NCBI GenBank assembly: GCA_903889655.1
Contig: CAISYL010000208.1
Span: forward strand, 1 to 53,765
From: an uncultured Alphaproteobacteria bacterium
GTDB lineage: Bacteria > Pseudomonadota > Alphaproteobacteria > Parvibaculales > Parvibaculaceae
Length of the DNA stretch: 53,765 nt
Reading direction: 5' to 3'
In this document: one piece after another, positions 8,957 through 17,825 of the stretch
How positions within the stretch are numbered: the first letter of the stretch is position 1
How the letters are laid out: every line of letters starts with the position of its first letter
The notes under the pieces: model-generated
What the model saw: the letters and a program-made list of their open reading frames with translations, nothing else
What the model was told of the DNA's origin: nothing
Database searches by the model: none
Made by a program: the position numbers and the translations under genes

Positions 8957-9648
8957 ACGAAGTCCGATCCGTCGTGCGAGTGCTGACATGGAACATCCAT
9001 TCCGGCATCGGCCCGGACAGCACCTACGATCTGGATCGTGTCGTCGGTCTCATCCAGCGTCACGATCCCGATATCGTTGCCTTGCAGGAGGTCGACTCGC
9101 GCGGCCGCGCCAACCGGCTGCCTCTTCCTTTTTTGAAGCAGGCGCTTGGCGAGCACGCGGCCGAAGCACGCACCATCACCGCGCCGGACGGCCATTACGG
9201 CCATGTCGTCATCAGCCGCTGGCCGATGAAGGAGATCAAGCTGCACGATCTGTCGGTCTCGAAGCGCGAACCGCGCTGCGCGATCGAAACCGTGGTGGCC
9301 ACGCCCTTCGGGCCGCTTCACCTCGTCTCGACGCATCTCGGTCTCGGCATCTTCGAGCGCAAGCGCCAGGCGGCATTGCTGGCGAGCCTTGCCGCGCGCA
9401 GCGTCGAGCCGACCGTGATGCTCGGCGATTTCAACGACTGGTTCCGTCGTGGCGCGGTGAGGCGTGCGCTCGCCCGCGTCATGCCGGCGCGCACCATGAT
9501 GAAGACCTTTCCCTCGCGCTGGCCTTTCCTGATGCTCGACCGCGTCTATTGCCGGCCCGAAGGCGCGCTGGTGCGGAGCTGGACGGATCGGGCGGCCCGT
9601 TCCATCTCCGATCACCTGCCGGTCTTCGCGGAAATCAGCCTCTCATGA
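8953..9648 (+). CDS. Endonuclease/exonuclease/phosphatase (EEP) family protein
   Basis: 231 residues with the EEP fold signatures VLTWNIHSGIG, DIVALQEVD, LVSTHLGLG, MLGDFNDW and SDHLPVFAE. These provide the metal and phosphate-binding Asn, Glu, His and Asp residues. The family includes phosphodiesterases, sphingomyelinases and nucleases. It begins with GTG at 8953 inside the stop of the phospholipase D gene (GTGA overlap), so it is translationally coupled and likely acts in the same phospholipid pathway. No signal peptide is visible, so it is probably cytoplasmic. Its stop overlaps the convergent gabT stop by six bases (TCATGA serves both). Confidence 0.85.
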   Translation: MNEVRSVVRVLTWNIHSGIGPDSTYDLDRVVGLIQRHDPDIVALQEVDSRGRANRLPLPFLKQALGEHAAEARTITAPDGHYGHVVISRWPMKEIKLHDLSVSKREPRCAIETVVATPFGPLHLVSTHLGLGIFERKRQAALLASLAARSVEPTVMLGDFNDWFRRGAVRRALARVMPARTMMKTFPSRWPFLMLDRVYCRPEGALVRSWTDRAARSISDHLPVFAEISLS

Positions 9649-10929
9649 CCGTGCGGCGGCGAGCGCCTTCTCGAGCTTGCCCATGCCTTCGTCGACAATC
9701 GCGTCCGGCGCGGTGAGCGGCACAAGAATGCGGATCGCATTGCTGTAAACGCCGCAGGAGAGAAGGATGAGCCCTTCGTCGAGCGCCGCATTGGTGACGC
9801 GCTTCGTCGCATCGGCATCGGGCTCATAAGCGCCGTGACCCTTCACGATGTCGAACCCGATCATCGCGCCATAGCCGCGTATGCCCGTGATCGGCACGAT
9901 GTCGTTGCGCGTGGCAATGGTTTCGAGCTTCGCCTTGATGCGCGCGCCCATCGCATTGGCCCGATCGATGAGCTTTTCCTCCGCGATGACGTCGAGCACC
10001 GCGAGCGCCGCCGCGCAGGCGATGGGGCTGCCGGCATAGGTGCCGCCGAGCCCGCCCGGCTCCGCCGCATCCATGATATCGGCGCGGCCGATCACACCGG
10101 ACAGCGGAAAGCCGCCGGCGAGCGACTTCGCCACCGTAATCATGTCAGGCTCGACGCCCGAATGCTCGATGCCGAACATCTTGCCGGTCCGTGCGAACCC
10201 CGTCTGAACCTCGTCGGCGACGAGCAGGATGCCGTGCTCGTCGCAGATTTTCCGGAGCGCAACCAGAAGCTCCGTCGGCGCTTCATAGAAGCCACCCTCG
10301 CCCTGCACCGGTTCGATCATGATGGCCGCAACCCGCGACGGTTCGACATCGGCCTTGAAGAGAAAATCGAGCGCCTTCAATGAATCGGCAACGCTCGTTC
10401 CATGGGCGGCGACCGGGAACGGCAAATGATAGACCTCCGCCGGCATCGGTCCGAACTTCTTCTTGTAGGGAAGTGTCTTGCCGGTCAGGGCCATGGTCAT
10501 CATGGTCCGGCCGTGGAAACCGCCCGCAAAGGCGATGACGGCCGAACGGCCGGTCGCGGCGCGGGCGATCTTGACCGCGTTTTCCGTCGCCTCGGCGCCG
10601 GTCGTAAATAGAATGGTCTTGGCCGGTCCCTTGAACGGCGCGAGCGCGTTCAGCCGCTCGGCGACCGCGATATAAGGCTCATACGGAATGACCTGGAAAG
10701 CCGTATGGGTGTAGAGCGCGAGCTGCTTTTCCACCGCGGCGATGACTTTCGGATGCCGGTGCCCGGTATTCAGAACCGCGATCCCGCCCGCGAAATCGAC
10801 AAACCGGCGGCCTTCCAGATCCCACAATTCGGCATTCTCGGCACGGGCGGCAAAGACGGGATAGGCGGTCGCAACGCCGCGCGGCACGGCCCGTTCGCGG
10901 CGGGCGAGGAGCTCTGAATTTTTGGTCAT
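9643..10929 (-). CDS. gabT: 4-aminobutyrate aminotransferase
   Basis: 428 residues, the usual length for class III PLP aminotransferases. It has the PLP-binding lysine in TVAKSLAGGFPLSGV, the ADEVQTGFARTGK segment, the GTTGAEATE-type phosphate loop (FTTGAEATENAVKIAR) and GGTYAGSPIACAAALAVLD, all typical of GabT. It converts GABA and 2-oxoglutarate to succinate semialdehyde and glutamate. The partner dehydrogenase GabD is not in the window. A divergent TetR gene starts 147 bases away and may control it. An omega-amino acid specificity other than GABA (for example 5-aminovalerate) remains possible. The AAGGA before the ATG is rather far (about 13 bases). Confidence 0.9.
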   Translation of the reverse strand: MTKNSELLARRERAVPRGVATAYPVFAARAENAELWDLEGRRFVDFAGGIAVLNTGHRHPKVIAAVEKQLALYTHTAFQVIPYEPYIAVAERLNALAPFKGPAKTILFTTGAEATENAVKIARAATGRSAVIAFAGGFHGRTMMTMALTGKTLPYKKKFGPMPAEVYHLPFPVAAHGTSVADSLKALDFLFKADVEPSRVAAIMIEPVQGEGGFYEAPTELLVALRKICDEHGILLVADEVQTGFARTGKMFGIEHSGVEPDMITVAKSLAGGFPLSGVIGRADIMDAAEPGGLGGTYAGSPIACAAALAVLDVIAEEKLIDRANAMGARIKAKLETIATRNDIVPITGIRGYGAMIGFDIVKGHGAYEPDADATKRVTNAALDEGLILLSCGVYSNAIRILVPLTAPDAIVDEGMGKLEKALAAARS

Positions 10930-11075
10930 CTAGGGGGGTATCCTTTCAACGGGCAGACCGGGTGGCATGAGCTGCGTCGCTTCATCCCGCAGACATTCGA
11001 AGAGCTATGCTATAAGCAAATATCAGTTTCGCCCACATGGGCTCCGAGGGCGAAGTGCCGGTTTTACGAGACCCA

Positions 11076-11759
11076 ATGACGCATCCGAAGATCGAGCGGA
11101 AGACGGCCCCGGCCGCCGCCAAGCCTGTCCGGCGGACACAGGCGGAACGAAGTGCCACCACGCGCAAACGGCTGATCGACTCGGCGATCCGCTGCCTGCA
11201 CAAGTACGGCTATGCGGCAACCACGACGGTGCTCGTCGCCGAGGACGCCGCCATCAGCCGTGGCGCCATGCTCCATCAGTTCGCGACCAAGGTCGACCTG
11301 ATGCTTGCCGTCGTCGAGCGCTCTTATCAGGACCAGATCGACCACTACGCGGCGGCGCTGGCCAAAGGCAAGGGCCGCCAGCAGATCAACGATCTGCTCG
11401 GCGTTGCCTGGGATGTCGCCCGCGAGCCCTCGGCCATGGCCTTTTATGAAATCTGGCTCGCAACGCGCAGCGACGACGACCTGTCGGAGCGCTTCGCGCC
11501 CGTCTATGACCGCATCAAGAAAAATTCCTACGAGCAGATGCAGAAGCTGATGGAGGCCGCCGGCATTGATGCCGACCGCAAGACGGTCGAGGCGATCACG
11601 CGCCTCAATGTCGCCGCGTTGCGCGGCCTCGCCATCGAATGGACGATGGAGCGCGACCCCGAACGGCTCGAAGGCTGCATCGATCTGTTGAAGGACTATA
11701 CCGACAGCTTCACGCGCCAGCGCAGGCAGGAAAAGCCGGTTAAACTCCGCGGCAAGTAA
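11076..11759 (+). CDS. TetR/AcrR family transcriptional regulator
   Basis: A 227-residue protein with an N-terminal TetR helix-turn-helix (residues ~25-70: RSATTRKRLIDSAIRCL, then TTTVLVAEDAAISRGAMLHQF). The C-terminal ~150 residues form a helical ligand-binding and dimer domain. I take the ATG at 11076; the frame opens earlier at 11037. It is transcribed divergently from gabT and ends six bases before the convergent TIM-barrel gene. Likely a local repressor of gabT; the ligand is unknown. Confidence 0.85.
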   Translation: MTHPKIERKTAPAAAKPVRRTQAERSATTRKRLIDSAIRCLHKYGYAATTTVLVAEDAAISRGAMLHQFATKVDLMLAVVERSYQDQIDHYAAALAKGKGRQQINDLLGVAWDVAREPSAMAFYEIWLATRSDDDLSERFAPVYDRIKKNSYEQMQKLMEAAGIDADRKTVEAITRLNVAALRGLAIEWTMERDPERLEGCIDLLKDYTDSFTRQRRQEKPVKLRGK

Positions 11760-11765
11760 ACCTCG

Positions 11766-12677
11766 TCAGGCGGCTTGCAACCTGTCCTGCGCCGCCTCCC
11801 AGCATGTTTTCGCGATCGAGGTCAGAACGGCAGCCTGTTGCCAGCGGTCTCCTTCTTCGCGGAGCGCACCGTCCGGCCCCGGAAAGAGGCGCGCGTAATT
11901 GAGCGTGATGCGCTGCGCGCCGAGATCGATATGAGCCGGCAGAAGCTCGGGGGCGAAGCAGAAATAATCTCCCGGCCTTGCATCCTTCAGAAAGCCGGCC
12001 ATCGCCCGCGTCCAGATCGCCTTGAAATGTTCGACATGGGGCCGGTCCTCGCCGCTTCCGATATCGACCTGCATGCAGCAGGAATTTCCGATCCGGCCAT
12101 GCATGAAACGGACGCGCTCGAGCACCGGCGCGATGAAGTCGAGCTTCGCCTCGAAATTGCCGTAAGTCATTTCGAGGCCTGTATACCAGTGCGAAAAATC
12201 GCCGTTGAAGCGCACCTCCGGAATGCGCGACACGAGATCGACGGTGCGGCGCATGTCCTGTGTCACGGTCGCGCGGTGCGTCTCGACATAGATCGGATAG
12301 GAGAATTTCTCCGACGCCTCGACGATCGAGGAAACAAGCCTGTCGATGTCGTCGTCGCTTTCGAGCCCGGTGCCGACATGGACCGTCGTCGCATCGCAGC
12401 CCGCTGCCTTGTGCCGTACGGCAAGTGCCGCCGCATCGTCCGGCCCGCCGACCCGTCCCGAGGCGGTCAGCCGCAATCCCTCCGGTGCGAGCGAGCCGAG
12501 CTGTTCGCCCATCACCTGAATGCCGCGATAGCCCGCCGCCCTCAGTGCCGCGAAGACATCATCGCGGTCGCCGCGCGGACCGGTCGAGAAATCCGGAAGG
12601 GCCGCGATCGATCCAAGATTGAGATCGGTCCGCAAATAAGGCGCGCAACCGCTGCCATCGTTCATATTGGTCGTCAC
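11766..12677 (-). CDS. Xylose isomerase-like TIM-barrel protein
   Basis: 303 residues from a GTG at 12677, chosen because AGGGAGAG lies five bases upstream; the next ATG (12665) would be too far from it. The chain shows the alternating strand-helix pattern of the sugar phosphate isomerase/epimerase family (AP endonuclease 2 superfamily). Possible metal-ligand segments are IYVETHRAT, RFNGDFSHWYTG and RFMHGRIGN. The family includes hydroxypyruvate isomerases, inosose dehydratases and epimerases; the substrate cannot be assigned here. It lies downstream of the bactofilin gene, from which it is separated by a strong terminator, and a candidate promoter sits at 12710-12739. Confidence 0.7.
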   Translation of the reverse strand: MTTNMNDGSGCAPYLRTDLNLGSIAALPDFSTGPRGDRDDVFAALRAAGYRGIQVMGEQLGSLAPEGLRLTASGRVGGPDDAAALAVRHKAAGCDATTVHVGTGLESDDDIDRLVSSIVEASEKFSYPIYVETHRATVTQDMRRTVDLVSRIPEVRFNGDFSHWYTGLEMTYGNFEAKLDFIAPVLERVRFMHGRIGNSCCMQVDIGSGEDRPHVEHFKAIWTRAMAGFLKDARPGDYFCFAPELLPAHIDLGAQRITLNYARLFPGPDGALREEGDRWQQAAVLTSIAKTCWEAAQDRLQAA

Positions 12678-12709
12678 GCGCTCTCTCCCTGTATCCGCGG
12701 AAGCCACGG

Positions 12710-12739
12710 ATGCTAGGCGGATCGCAAGAAACAATCAAT
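12710..12739 (-). promoter_or_regulatory. Candidate sigma-70-type promoter of the TIM-barrel gene
   Basis: On the minus strand TTGATT (12739-12734) and TAGCAT (12715-12710) are separated by 17 bases. Each matches the consensus at four of six positions. It lies directly downstream of the bactofilin terminator and upstream of the GTG start at 12677, where a promoter is needed. Confidence 0.35.
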
Positions 12740-12764
12740 GTTGACTGGAAGTTGGGTGCCGACC

Positions 12765-12799
12765 GACAAAAAAGCGCCCGCGAGCGATCGCGGGCGCTA
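12765..12799 (-). terminator. Intrinsic terminator of the bactofilin gene
   Basis: A perfect 11-base-pair GC-rich stem at 12774-12799 (arms AGCGCCCGCGA and TCGCGGGCGCT, four-base loop). On the minus strand it is followed immediately by six T residues. It lies 23 bases past the bactofilin stop. Confidence 0.9.
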
Positions 12800-12821
12800 T
12801 CAAAACTCGAACGGCAAACAC

Positions 12822-13409
12822 TCAATGCATGACGAGCGACACGATGCCGAGCGTGCCGAGCGTGAAGAACACGCCATAGCCGAACGTCGCGGAGCGGCGC
12901 AGGAACGACCGTGTGGCGTTCTTCTTGAGCGGCAACATGCGTAGCGAACGGCCCTCGTCGGATATCTCCGAAGGGTCGATCTCGTCCTCGATCACAGTCA
13001 CCTGCGCCTTGATGGTCGCGCCGCGATGGCTGATGAGCTTGCCGCACTGGATCTCGCCCGTGACATGGCTCGACGAGCGCAGGATGACTTCGCCGCTGAC
13101 GACGAGGCGTCCATCGAAGGTCCCGGCGATTTCCGCCCGGTCGGCATTGGCGCTGCCTTCGACCGAACCGGCAACGCCGATCGAGAGCAGGCAGGTCTTG
13201 AGATCGGCGCGGCTCATCATGCCGTCGACGAACATCGAACCCTGCGTTTCGAAGGACCCTTCGAGCGAACTGTTCTCGCCGACGACGATGTCCTCACTGC
13301 CGGCACGTAACACACGCACGGTGGCCGTTGCGATCGGCTTACGGCCACTTTCCTTTGGCGGCGTCGCCGACTTGGGGCCGGCAAAGGATTCAATGGGATC
13401 GGTATTCAT
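12822..13409 (-). CDS. Bactofilin-like polymer-forming cytoskeletal protein with C-terminal membrane segment
   Basis: 195 residues. Residues ~40-135 hold the bactofilin beta-helix repeats (IVVGENSSLEGSFETQGSMFVDG, AEIAGTFDGRLVVSGEVILR, SHVTGEIQCGKLISHRGATIKA). Bactofilins assemble into filaments and direct local cell-wall or envelope events. The N-terminal ~35 residues are a proline- and lysine-containing tail. The last ~20 residues (GYGVFFTLGTLGIVSLVM) are hydrophobic and probably a C-terminal membrane anchor, which is less usual. Translation starts after AGGAGG. The gene is monocistronic, with a terminator at 12765-12799. Confidence 0.85.
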   Translation of the reverse strand: MNTDPIESFAGPKSATPPKESGRKPIATATVRVLRAGSEDIVVGENSSLEGSFETQGSMFVDGMMSRADLKTCLLSIGVAGSVEGSANADRAEIAGTFDGRLVVSGEVILRSSSHVTGEIQCGKLISHRGATIKAQVTVIEDEIDPSEISDEGRSLRMLPLKKNATRSFLRRSATFGYGVFFTLGTLGIVSLVMH

Positions 13410-13728
13410 GTATAGCTCCTCCTTGCGGGGACAATCGGCCCGCCTGCGCCATCGGCGGCGAAAATCGAACGCGGGCGCAATTGTGAAATAACAGGCTGCA
13501 TTTGCACCGCGCGGGCGACAAGCCGATCACTCTCCAATTCGGAGGAACGGCCATCCCCCCGCCGGAAACGGACCCCTTTCCCGCCAGAATGGACCTTTTG
13601 CCGACCCGCCCTCGATAATTTTCCACAACGCGCGCGGGTATCCGGCAAATCGCGGTTGTGCATGAACACACATGTTCCGCTATCATGCAGGCGACGATCG
13701 AACGGGTTCAGGGGCCCGAGGGGGTATT
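13410..13728. other. 319-base divergent intergenic region
   Basis: No gene is supported here. It separates the bactofilin gene (minus) from the fatty acid hydroxylase gene (plus). It holds the bactofilin ribosome-binding site (AAGGAGGAG just upstream of 13409) and GAGGGG before the GTG at 13729. I see no strong repeat or RNA element. Confidence 0.5.
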
Positions 13729-14580
13729 GTGCGTCGATTGATGTCCTATGTCTGGTGGCCGCTGCTCTTCGGCGGATCGATGAGCCTTGTCTATGCAGGC
13801 ATGCTGAGCGGTCACGACGTGCTGGCCTTCAATCTCACCTATCTGACCCTCGCGCTGAGCATCGCCGCGCTCGAACGGCTGATGCCGCACGAGAAAGCCT
13901 GGCTCGCCAATGACGGTCAGATGGGCCCCGACCTCGCCCATACGCTCCTCAACAAGGGCCTCGCCCAGGTCATCGTCGTCGTCATCATCTTCATGGGCAT
14001 CGCCGACTGGATCGCGCCGACCGGTGGCGGTTTCTGGCCCTTCACCTGGCCGCTGGCCGCGCAGGCCGCCCTCGGCCTGGTGATCGTCGAATTCGGACTC
14101 TACTGGAAGCATCGCATGGCCCATGAATGGCCTTGGCTCTGGCGCTTCCATGCCGTCCACCACAGCGTGACCCGGCTCTGGTTCTTCAACACCGGCCGCT
14201 TCCATTTCGTCGATACAATGACCGGCCTGATGGTCGGCGTGCCCGTGCTTCTGTTGCTCGGCGCGCCGCGCGACGTCCTGCTACTCGTCAGCGCCGCGAC
14301 CGCGGTCATCGGCATGTTGACCCATTGCAACATCGAGATGCGTTGCGGACCGCTCGACTACATCTTCAACACGCCGACGCTCCACCGCTGGCATCACTCC
14401 AAGGTGCTGGCGGAAGGCAACCGCAACTACGGTGAGAACCTGGTGCTGTTCGACCTGATCTTCGGCAGCTACTTCAACGCCGTCGACCGCCGGCCGCCGA
14501 GCGATATCGGCATTCAGCACGAAATGCCCGCAACCTTTGTCGGTCAGTTGAAGGCGCCGTTCACCCGCCAGCCGCTCTGA
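13729..14580 (+). CDS. Fatty acid hydroxylase / sterol desaturase family protein
   Basis: 283 residues from GTG at 13729 (GAGGGG five bases upstream); an ATG at 13741 and an upstream one at 13672 are alternatives. Four or five hydrophobic helices alternate with the di-iron histidine boxes of the family: HRMAH, HAVHHS and HRWHH. These integral membrane enzymes hydroxylate or desaturate lipids or sterols using O2. Several alphaproteobacterial members act on carotenoid, sphingolipid or fatty alcohol substrates, so the substrate is open. It stands alone, convergent with a TetR gene. Confidence 0.85.
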   Translation: MRRLMSYVWWPLLFGGSMSLVYAGMLSGHDVLAFNLTYLTLALSIAALERLMPHEKAWLANDGQMGPDLAHTLLNKGLAQVIVVVIIFMGIADWIAPTGGGFWPFTWPLAAQAALGLVIVEFGLYWKHRMAHEWPWLWRFHAVHHSVTRLWFFNTGRFHFVDTMTGLMVGVPVLLLLGAPRDVLLLVSAATAVIGMLTHCNIEMRCGPLDYIFNTPTLHRWHHSKVLAEGNRNYGENLVLFDLIFGSYFNAVDRRPPSDIGIQHEMPATFVGQLKAPFTRQPL

Positions 14581-14592
14581 GAGCAGCGGCGT

Positions 14593-15288
14593 TCAGCGCT
14601 GCGCCGTCGCGCGCAGCTTGCGAGGCGATGCCTGGGGCGCCATGCGCTCGGCGTCCGGCACGCCGGCACCTTGCAGAAAAATCTTCACCGCGCCCGCGAC
14701 CCATCGGTCGATCTCCGCGCCCGAAGGCGGCTTGTTGCTCACCGTCGCATCGCGCGTGAGATCGGCAAATGCCATGGAGAGCAGCATTGCCGCCGCCATC
14801 CGCGGATCGTCGAGCTTGAGCAATCCGGCACGCCGCTGCCGGTCGAGCCAGCGCGCCAACCCCTCGATGATCTTTTCATGACCCTCGCGGTAATAGGCCG
14901 CGATCATGTCGGGCACCCGCACGATCTCGGCGAGTGCGAGCCGGTTCGCCGCGTTCCCGTTCTCGGAAAGCCCGTGTTCGGCAAGTTCGCGCAGCAGTTG
15001 ACGCAGCGCGCTTTCGAGCGAGGCTGCGTCATGCGCGTCATAGCGATCGAAGCCCGGCAGGATGACTTCGAGGAATGATTTTATGACATCGATGAGAATG
15101 TCGGTCTTGGTATCGAAGAAACGATAGATCGTCTTCGTCGAAACGCCCGCCTCCTTGGCGATGCCGCTGACGCTCGCGGCCGCGAAGCCATAGCTCATGA
15201 AGACGGTGCGGGCCGCCACGAGAATGACGCCACGCGTCTCGTCCTCGCTACGCCGCGGCGAGCGCTTTTTCGGTCGCGTCTTTTTCAA
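14593..15288 (-). CDS. TetR family transcriptional regulator
   Basis: 231 residues. Residues ~15-65 are the DNA-binding domain (RGVILVAARTVFMSYGFAAASVSGIAKEAGVSTKTIYRFFDTK, here split by the usual turn) after a basic tail (KKTRPKKRSPRR). The remainder is helical. It is divergent from the DUF1214-sulfotransferase-SDR-NTF2 operon, 183 bases away, and most likely represses it. Confidence 0.85.
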   Translation of the reverse strand: MKKTRPKKRSPRRSEDETRGVILVAARTVFMSYGFAAASVSGIAKEAGVSTKTIYRFFDTKTDILIDVIKSFLEVILPGFDRYDAHDAASLESALRQLLRELAEHGLSENGNAANRLALAEIVRVPDMIAAYYREGHEKIIEGLARWLDRQRRAGLLKLDDPRMAAAMLLSMAFADLTRDATVSNKPPSGAEIDRWVAGAVKIFLQGAGVPDAERMAPQASPRKLRATAQR

Positions 15289-15318
15289 CGTGAGGTCCTT
15301 CGGGATGAGAGCGCAAAA

Positions 15319-15364
15319 TTTCCTTGACTAAGGATTGTCAGGATCGCAACCTTTCGCAAGGAAA
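15319..15364. promoter_or_regulatory. Candidate TetR operator region
   Basis: The divergent region contains TTTCCTTG (15319-15326) and its exact complement CAAGGAAA (15357-15364), plus CTTGAC and GTCAGG half-sites eight bases apart between them. These could be operator arms for the adjacent TetR protein. The pairing was noticed by eye and no footprint or homologous site supports it. Confidence 0.3.
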
Positions 15365-15471
15365 ACTGTGATTTTCCAAATTTGCGGTGCGGGGATTGCC
15401 CGCGAAAAGGCGGCTGGACGGGAGCGGCTGCCCCCTGCCTGTGCCATTGGTCTGCATCATCGGGGAGAAGG

Positions 15472-16560
15472 ATGCCGTCGCAAGCCGAAGAGAATGTCCT
15501 GTCGGGCAAGGCATGGACCGATTTCTGCCGCATGCTCGAACAGGCAGGCCATATCCTGCTGCGCGACACGGCGCCTTCGACGCTGCTCGACCGCGCAGAG
15601 GGCATCCGCTATCTGAGCCGCCTCACCCGGGCGATGCTCGAATCCAGCATCGACTTTTCAAATCCCGACTTTCCGGAGCTGCGCCGCATCGCCAGCGAAA
15701 CCGTGAAGATGGGCGCCGACAATCCGGACAATGTCTATCTCTCGGCGACCATCGCCGGAGACCGCGAGTACCGGATCACCGGCCAGCGCGGCACGATTTC
15801 CTATTTCAGCATCGGCTCGAAGGCGAACCGCTACGGCATCGATGGCACCATGCCGTCGACCGGCGAACTTGCCGGCGAGGACATGGAGATCGGCCCCGAC
15901 GGTTCAGTCGAGATCATCTGCAGCGCGACGAAGAAGCCCGGCAACTGGCTGCCGCTGGCGCCGGACTCGTCGCTCCTCGTCGTGCGCCAGTCCTATCTCG
16001 ACCGCACGACGGAAGTACCGGGTACCTACAGGATCGAATGCATCGGCGGGCCGAAGGCGCCGCCCGTTCTCCAGGCCGCAACGCTCGATGAAAACCTGCG
16101 CAAGGCGTCGATGGGCGTGCTTGGCACGGCGCTCATCTTTGCGCAATGGTCCGAACACTTTATGAGCCGGCCCAACGAGTTGCCCGATTTCGGCCAGGAA
16201 ATGTTCCAGAAGGCCGGCGGCGATCCCGAAATTTTCTACCTGCATGGCTACTGGAAACTCGGACCCGACGAAGCCTGGGTGATCGAGACCGAAGTGCCGG
16301 ACTGCCCCTACTGGAATTTCCAGCTGAGCAACTGGTGGATGGAATCGCTCGATTATCGCTACCACGACATCTGGATCAACAAGCATACGGCGAAGCTCAA
16401 CAAGGACGGCACGCTGACCATCGTCGTCGCCGCACGCGATCCGGGTTACGGCAACTGGATCGATACGGTCGGCCATACCAGCGGCACGGCGCTGCTGCGC
16501 TGGGCGGGCGCGAAGACCCATCCGCTGCCGCGCACGAAAGTCGTGCAGCTCGTCGACTGA
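15472..16560 (+). CDS. DUF1214 domain-containing protein
   Basis: 362 residues from the ATG at 15472, which follows GGGAGAAGG. The C-terminal ~100 residues carry the DUF1214 pattern (YLHGYWKLGPDEAWVIE, CPYWNFQLSNWWMESLDY, then LTIVVAARDPGYGNWIDT). Such proteins are common in alphaproteobacterial and actinobacterial catabolic clusters, but no enzymatic function is settled. There is no signal peptide. It is the first gene of a four-gene operon with a sulfotransferase, an SDR and an NTF2-like protein, facing a TetR regulator. Confidence 0.8.
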   Translation: MPSQAEENVLSGKAWTDFCRMLEQAGHILLRDTAPSTLLDRAEGIRYLSRLTRAMLESSIDFSNPDFPELRRIASETVKMGADNPDNVYLSATIAGDREYRITGQRGTISYFSIGSKANRYGIDGTMPSTGELAGEDMEIGPDGSVEIICSATKKPGNWLPLAPDSSLLVVRQSYLDRTTEVPGTYRIECIGGPKAPPVLQAATLDENLRKASMGVLGTALIFAQWSEHFMSRPNELPDFGQEMFQKAGGDPEIFYLHGYWKLGPDEAWVIETEVPDCPYWNFQLSNWWMESLDYRYHDIWINKHTAKLNKDGTLTIVVAARDPGYGNWIDTVGHTSGTALLRWAGAKTHPLPRTKVVQLVD

Positions 16561-16621
16561 AGACCGCGCCGCGCTGGGTTGGGAGGCCCCCGCGGCAAGT
16601 GACATATCGGGAGGAGACGCC

Positions 16622-17794
16622 ATGAGCGACACGCTCAGCGCGCAGAGGACGCATTTCAGGATCGACGAGATCATGGCGAAGGCGAAGGAGGACACCGGTC
16701 TCTCCGACTTCGGCGATCCATGGTTCATGGAACCGCTCGCCGTCTTTGTCGACGCGCTCAATCGCGAGGGCGATCTTTCCGCCATGGGCCTGCAGGTACA
16801 GGGCGCGAGTCTGTTGAAGTGGCTGAGCGAGCGCCTGCGCCGCATCGACCTCGTGAAGCAGAACCCGGAAATTGCCGACGAGAAGGTCGAGGTACTGGCC
16901 GAGATCGTCGGCCTGCCGCGCACCGGTAGCACCATGGTGCATCGCCTGCTCACCTCCTCGCCGCAGGTGACCTCCACCTATTCATGGGAGCTTCTCAATC
17001 CGCTGCCCTTCCCCGGAGAGACATTCGGCGACCCGCAGATGCGCAAGGACATCGCCGAGGCGATGACCGCCTTCTATCTGCAGGCGATGCCCGACATGGC
17101 GGCGATCCATCCGCTCGATCCTTACGGCTATGAAGAAGACGTTCTGCTCCTCGACCGCTCCTTCATGAGCACCGGCTTTCATTCGATGCTGAAGGTTCCG
17201 AGCTACGACCGATGGCTGCTCGACGCCGACCAGCGGCCCGCCTATCGCGAGTTGAAGGAATGGCTGCAGATCCTGCAATGGCAGGACAAGTCGCGCGCCG
17301 ACAAGAAATGGCTGCTGAAATCGCCGCATCATCTGACGGCTCTGCGCGCGATTCTCGAAGTCTTCCCGGAATGCAAGATCGTCGTGACGCACCGCACGCC
17401 GGTCGAGACCGTGCCGTCCTACGCGAGCATGGTCTACACCATGACGAAGTCGAACACCGACAAGGCGGATCCGCACGAGATCGGCGTCTATTGGGACAAG
17501 CGTTTCCAGCGCGTGCTGCGCGACGTGATGGAGGTGCGCAAATCCGTCCCCGGGCGCTTCATCGACATTCGCTACAAGGATGTGCAGATCCAGCCCATTG
17601 TCGAGGCGCGCAAGGTCTTCGATGCGTTGGGTCTTCCCTATGGCGTGGAGGAAGAAGCGCTGATGGAAAGCTGGCTCGTCGAGAACGCCCGCGACAGGCA
17701 TCCGCCGCACAAATACAGCGCCGAGGATTTCGGCCTGACGCGCGAGGCGTTGGCCCGCGACTTCAAATTCTACATCGACGCCTATCTCGCCTGA
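16622..17794 (+). CDS. Sulfotransferase family protein
   Basis: 390 residues. The 5'-phosphosulfate loop of PAPS-dependent sulfotransferases is seen at residues ~96-110 (GLPRTGSTMVHRLL). The 3'-phosphate region appears around CKIVVTHRTPVETVPSYASM, followed by RFIDIRYKDVQIQP. The family transfers sulfate from PAPS to hydroxyl or amino groups; the bacterial branch with this architecture is often found near lipid or steroid catabolic genes and may have another role. The ATG follows GGGAGGAGACGCC. Second gene of the operon, 61 bases after the DUF1214 gene. Confidence 0.8.
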   Translation: MSDTLSAQRTHFRIDEIMAKAKEDTGLSDFGDPWFMEPLAVFVDALNREGDLSAMGLQVQGASLLKWLSERLRRIDLVKQNPEIADEKVEVLAEIVGLPRTGSTMVHRLLTSSPQVTSTYSWELLNPLPFPGETFGDPQMRKDIAEAMTAFYLQAMPDMAAIHPLDPYGYEEDVLLLDRSFMSTGFHSMLKVPSYDRWLLDADQRPAYRELKEWLQILQWQDKSRADKKWLLKSPHHLTALRAILEVFPECKIVVTHRTPVETVPSYASMVYTMTKSNTDKADPHEIGVYWDKRFQRVLRDVMEVRKSVPGRFIDIRYKDVQIQPIVEARKVFDALGLPYGVEEEALMESWLVENARDRHPPHKYSAEDFGLTREALARDFKFYIDAYLA

Positions 17795-17825
17795 AGGCGA
17801 ACGACGAACCAAGGGGAGACGACGC

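Noticed and set aside
6539-8989. A very long open frame on the minus strand opposite the phospholipase D gene
   Set aside because: It mirrors the GC-rich codon pattern of the plus-strand gene, its translation is Arg/Gly/Asp-rich without domains, and the plus-strand gene has clear HKD motifs.
14583-14602. GCAGCG...CGCTGC hairpin at the convergent end of the hydroxylase and TetR genes
   Set aside because: Only six pairs, no T-tract on either strand, and it lies partly within the TetR coding end.
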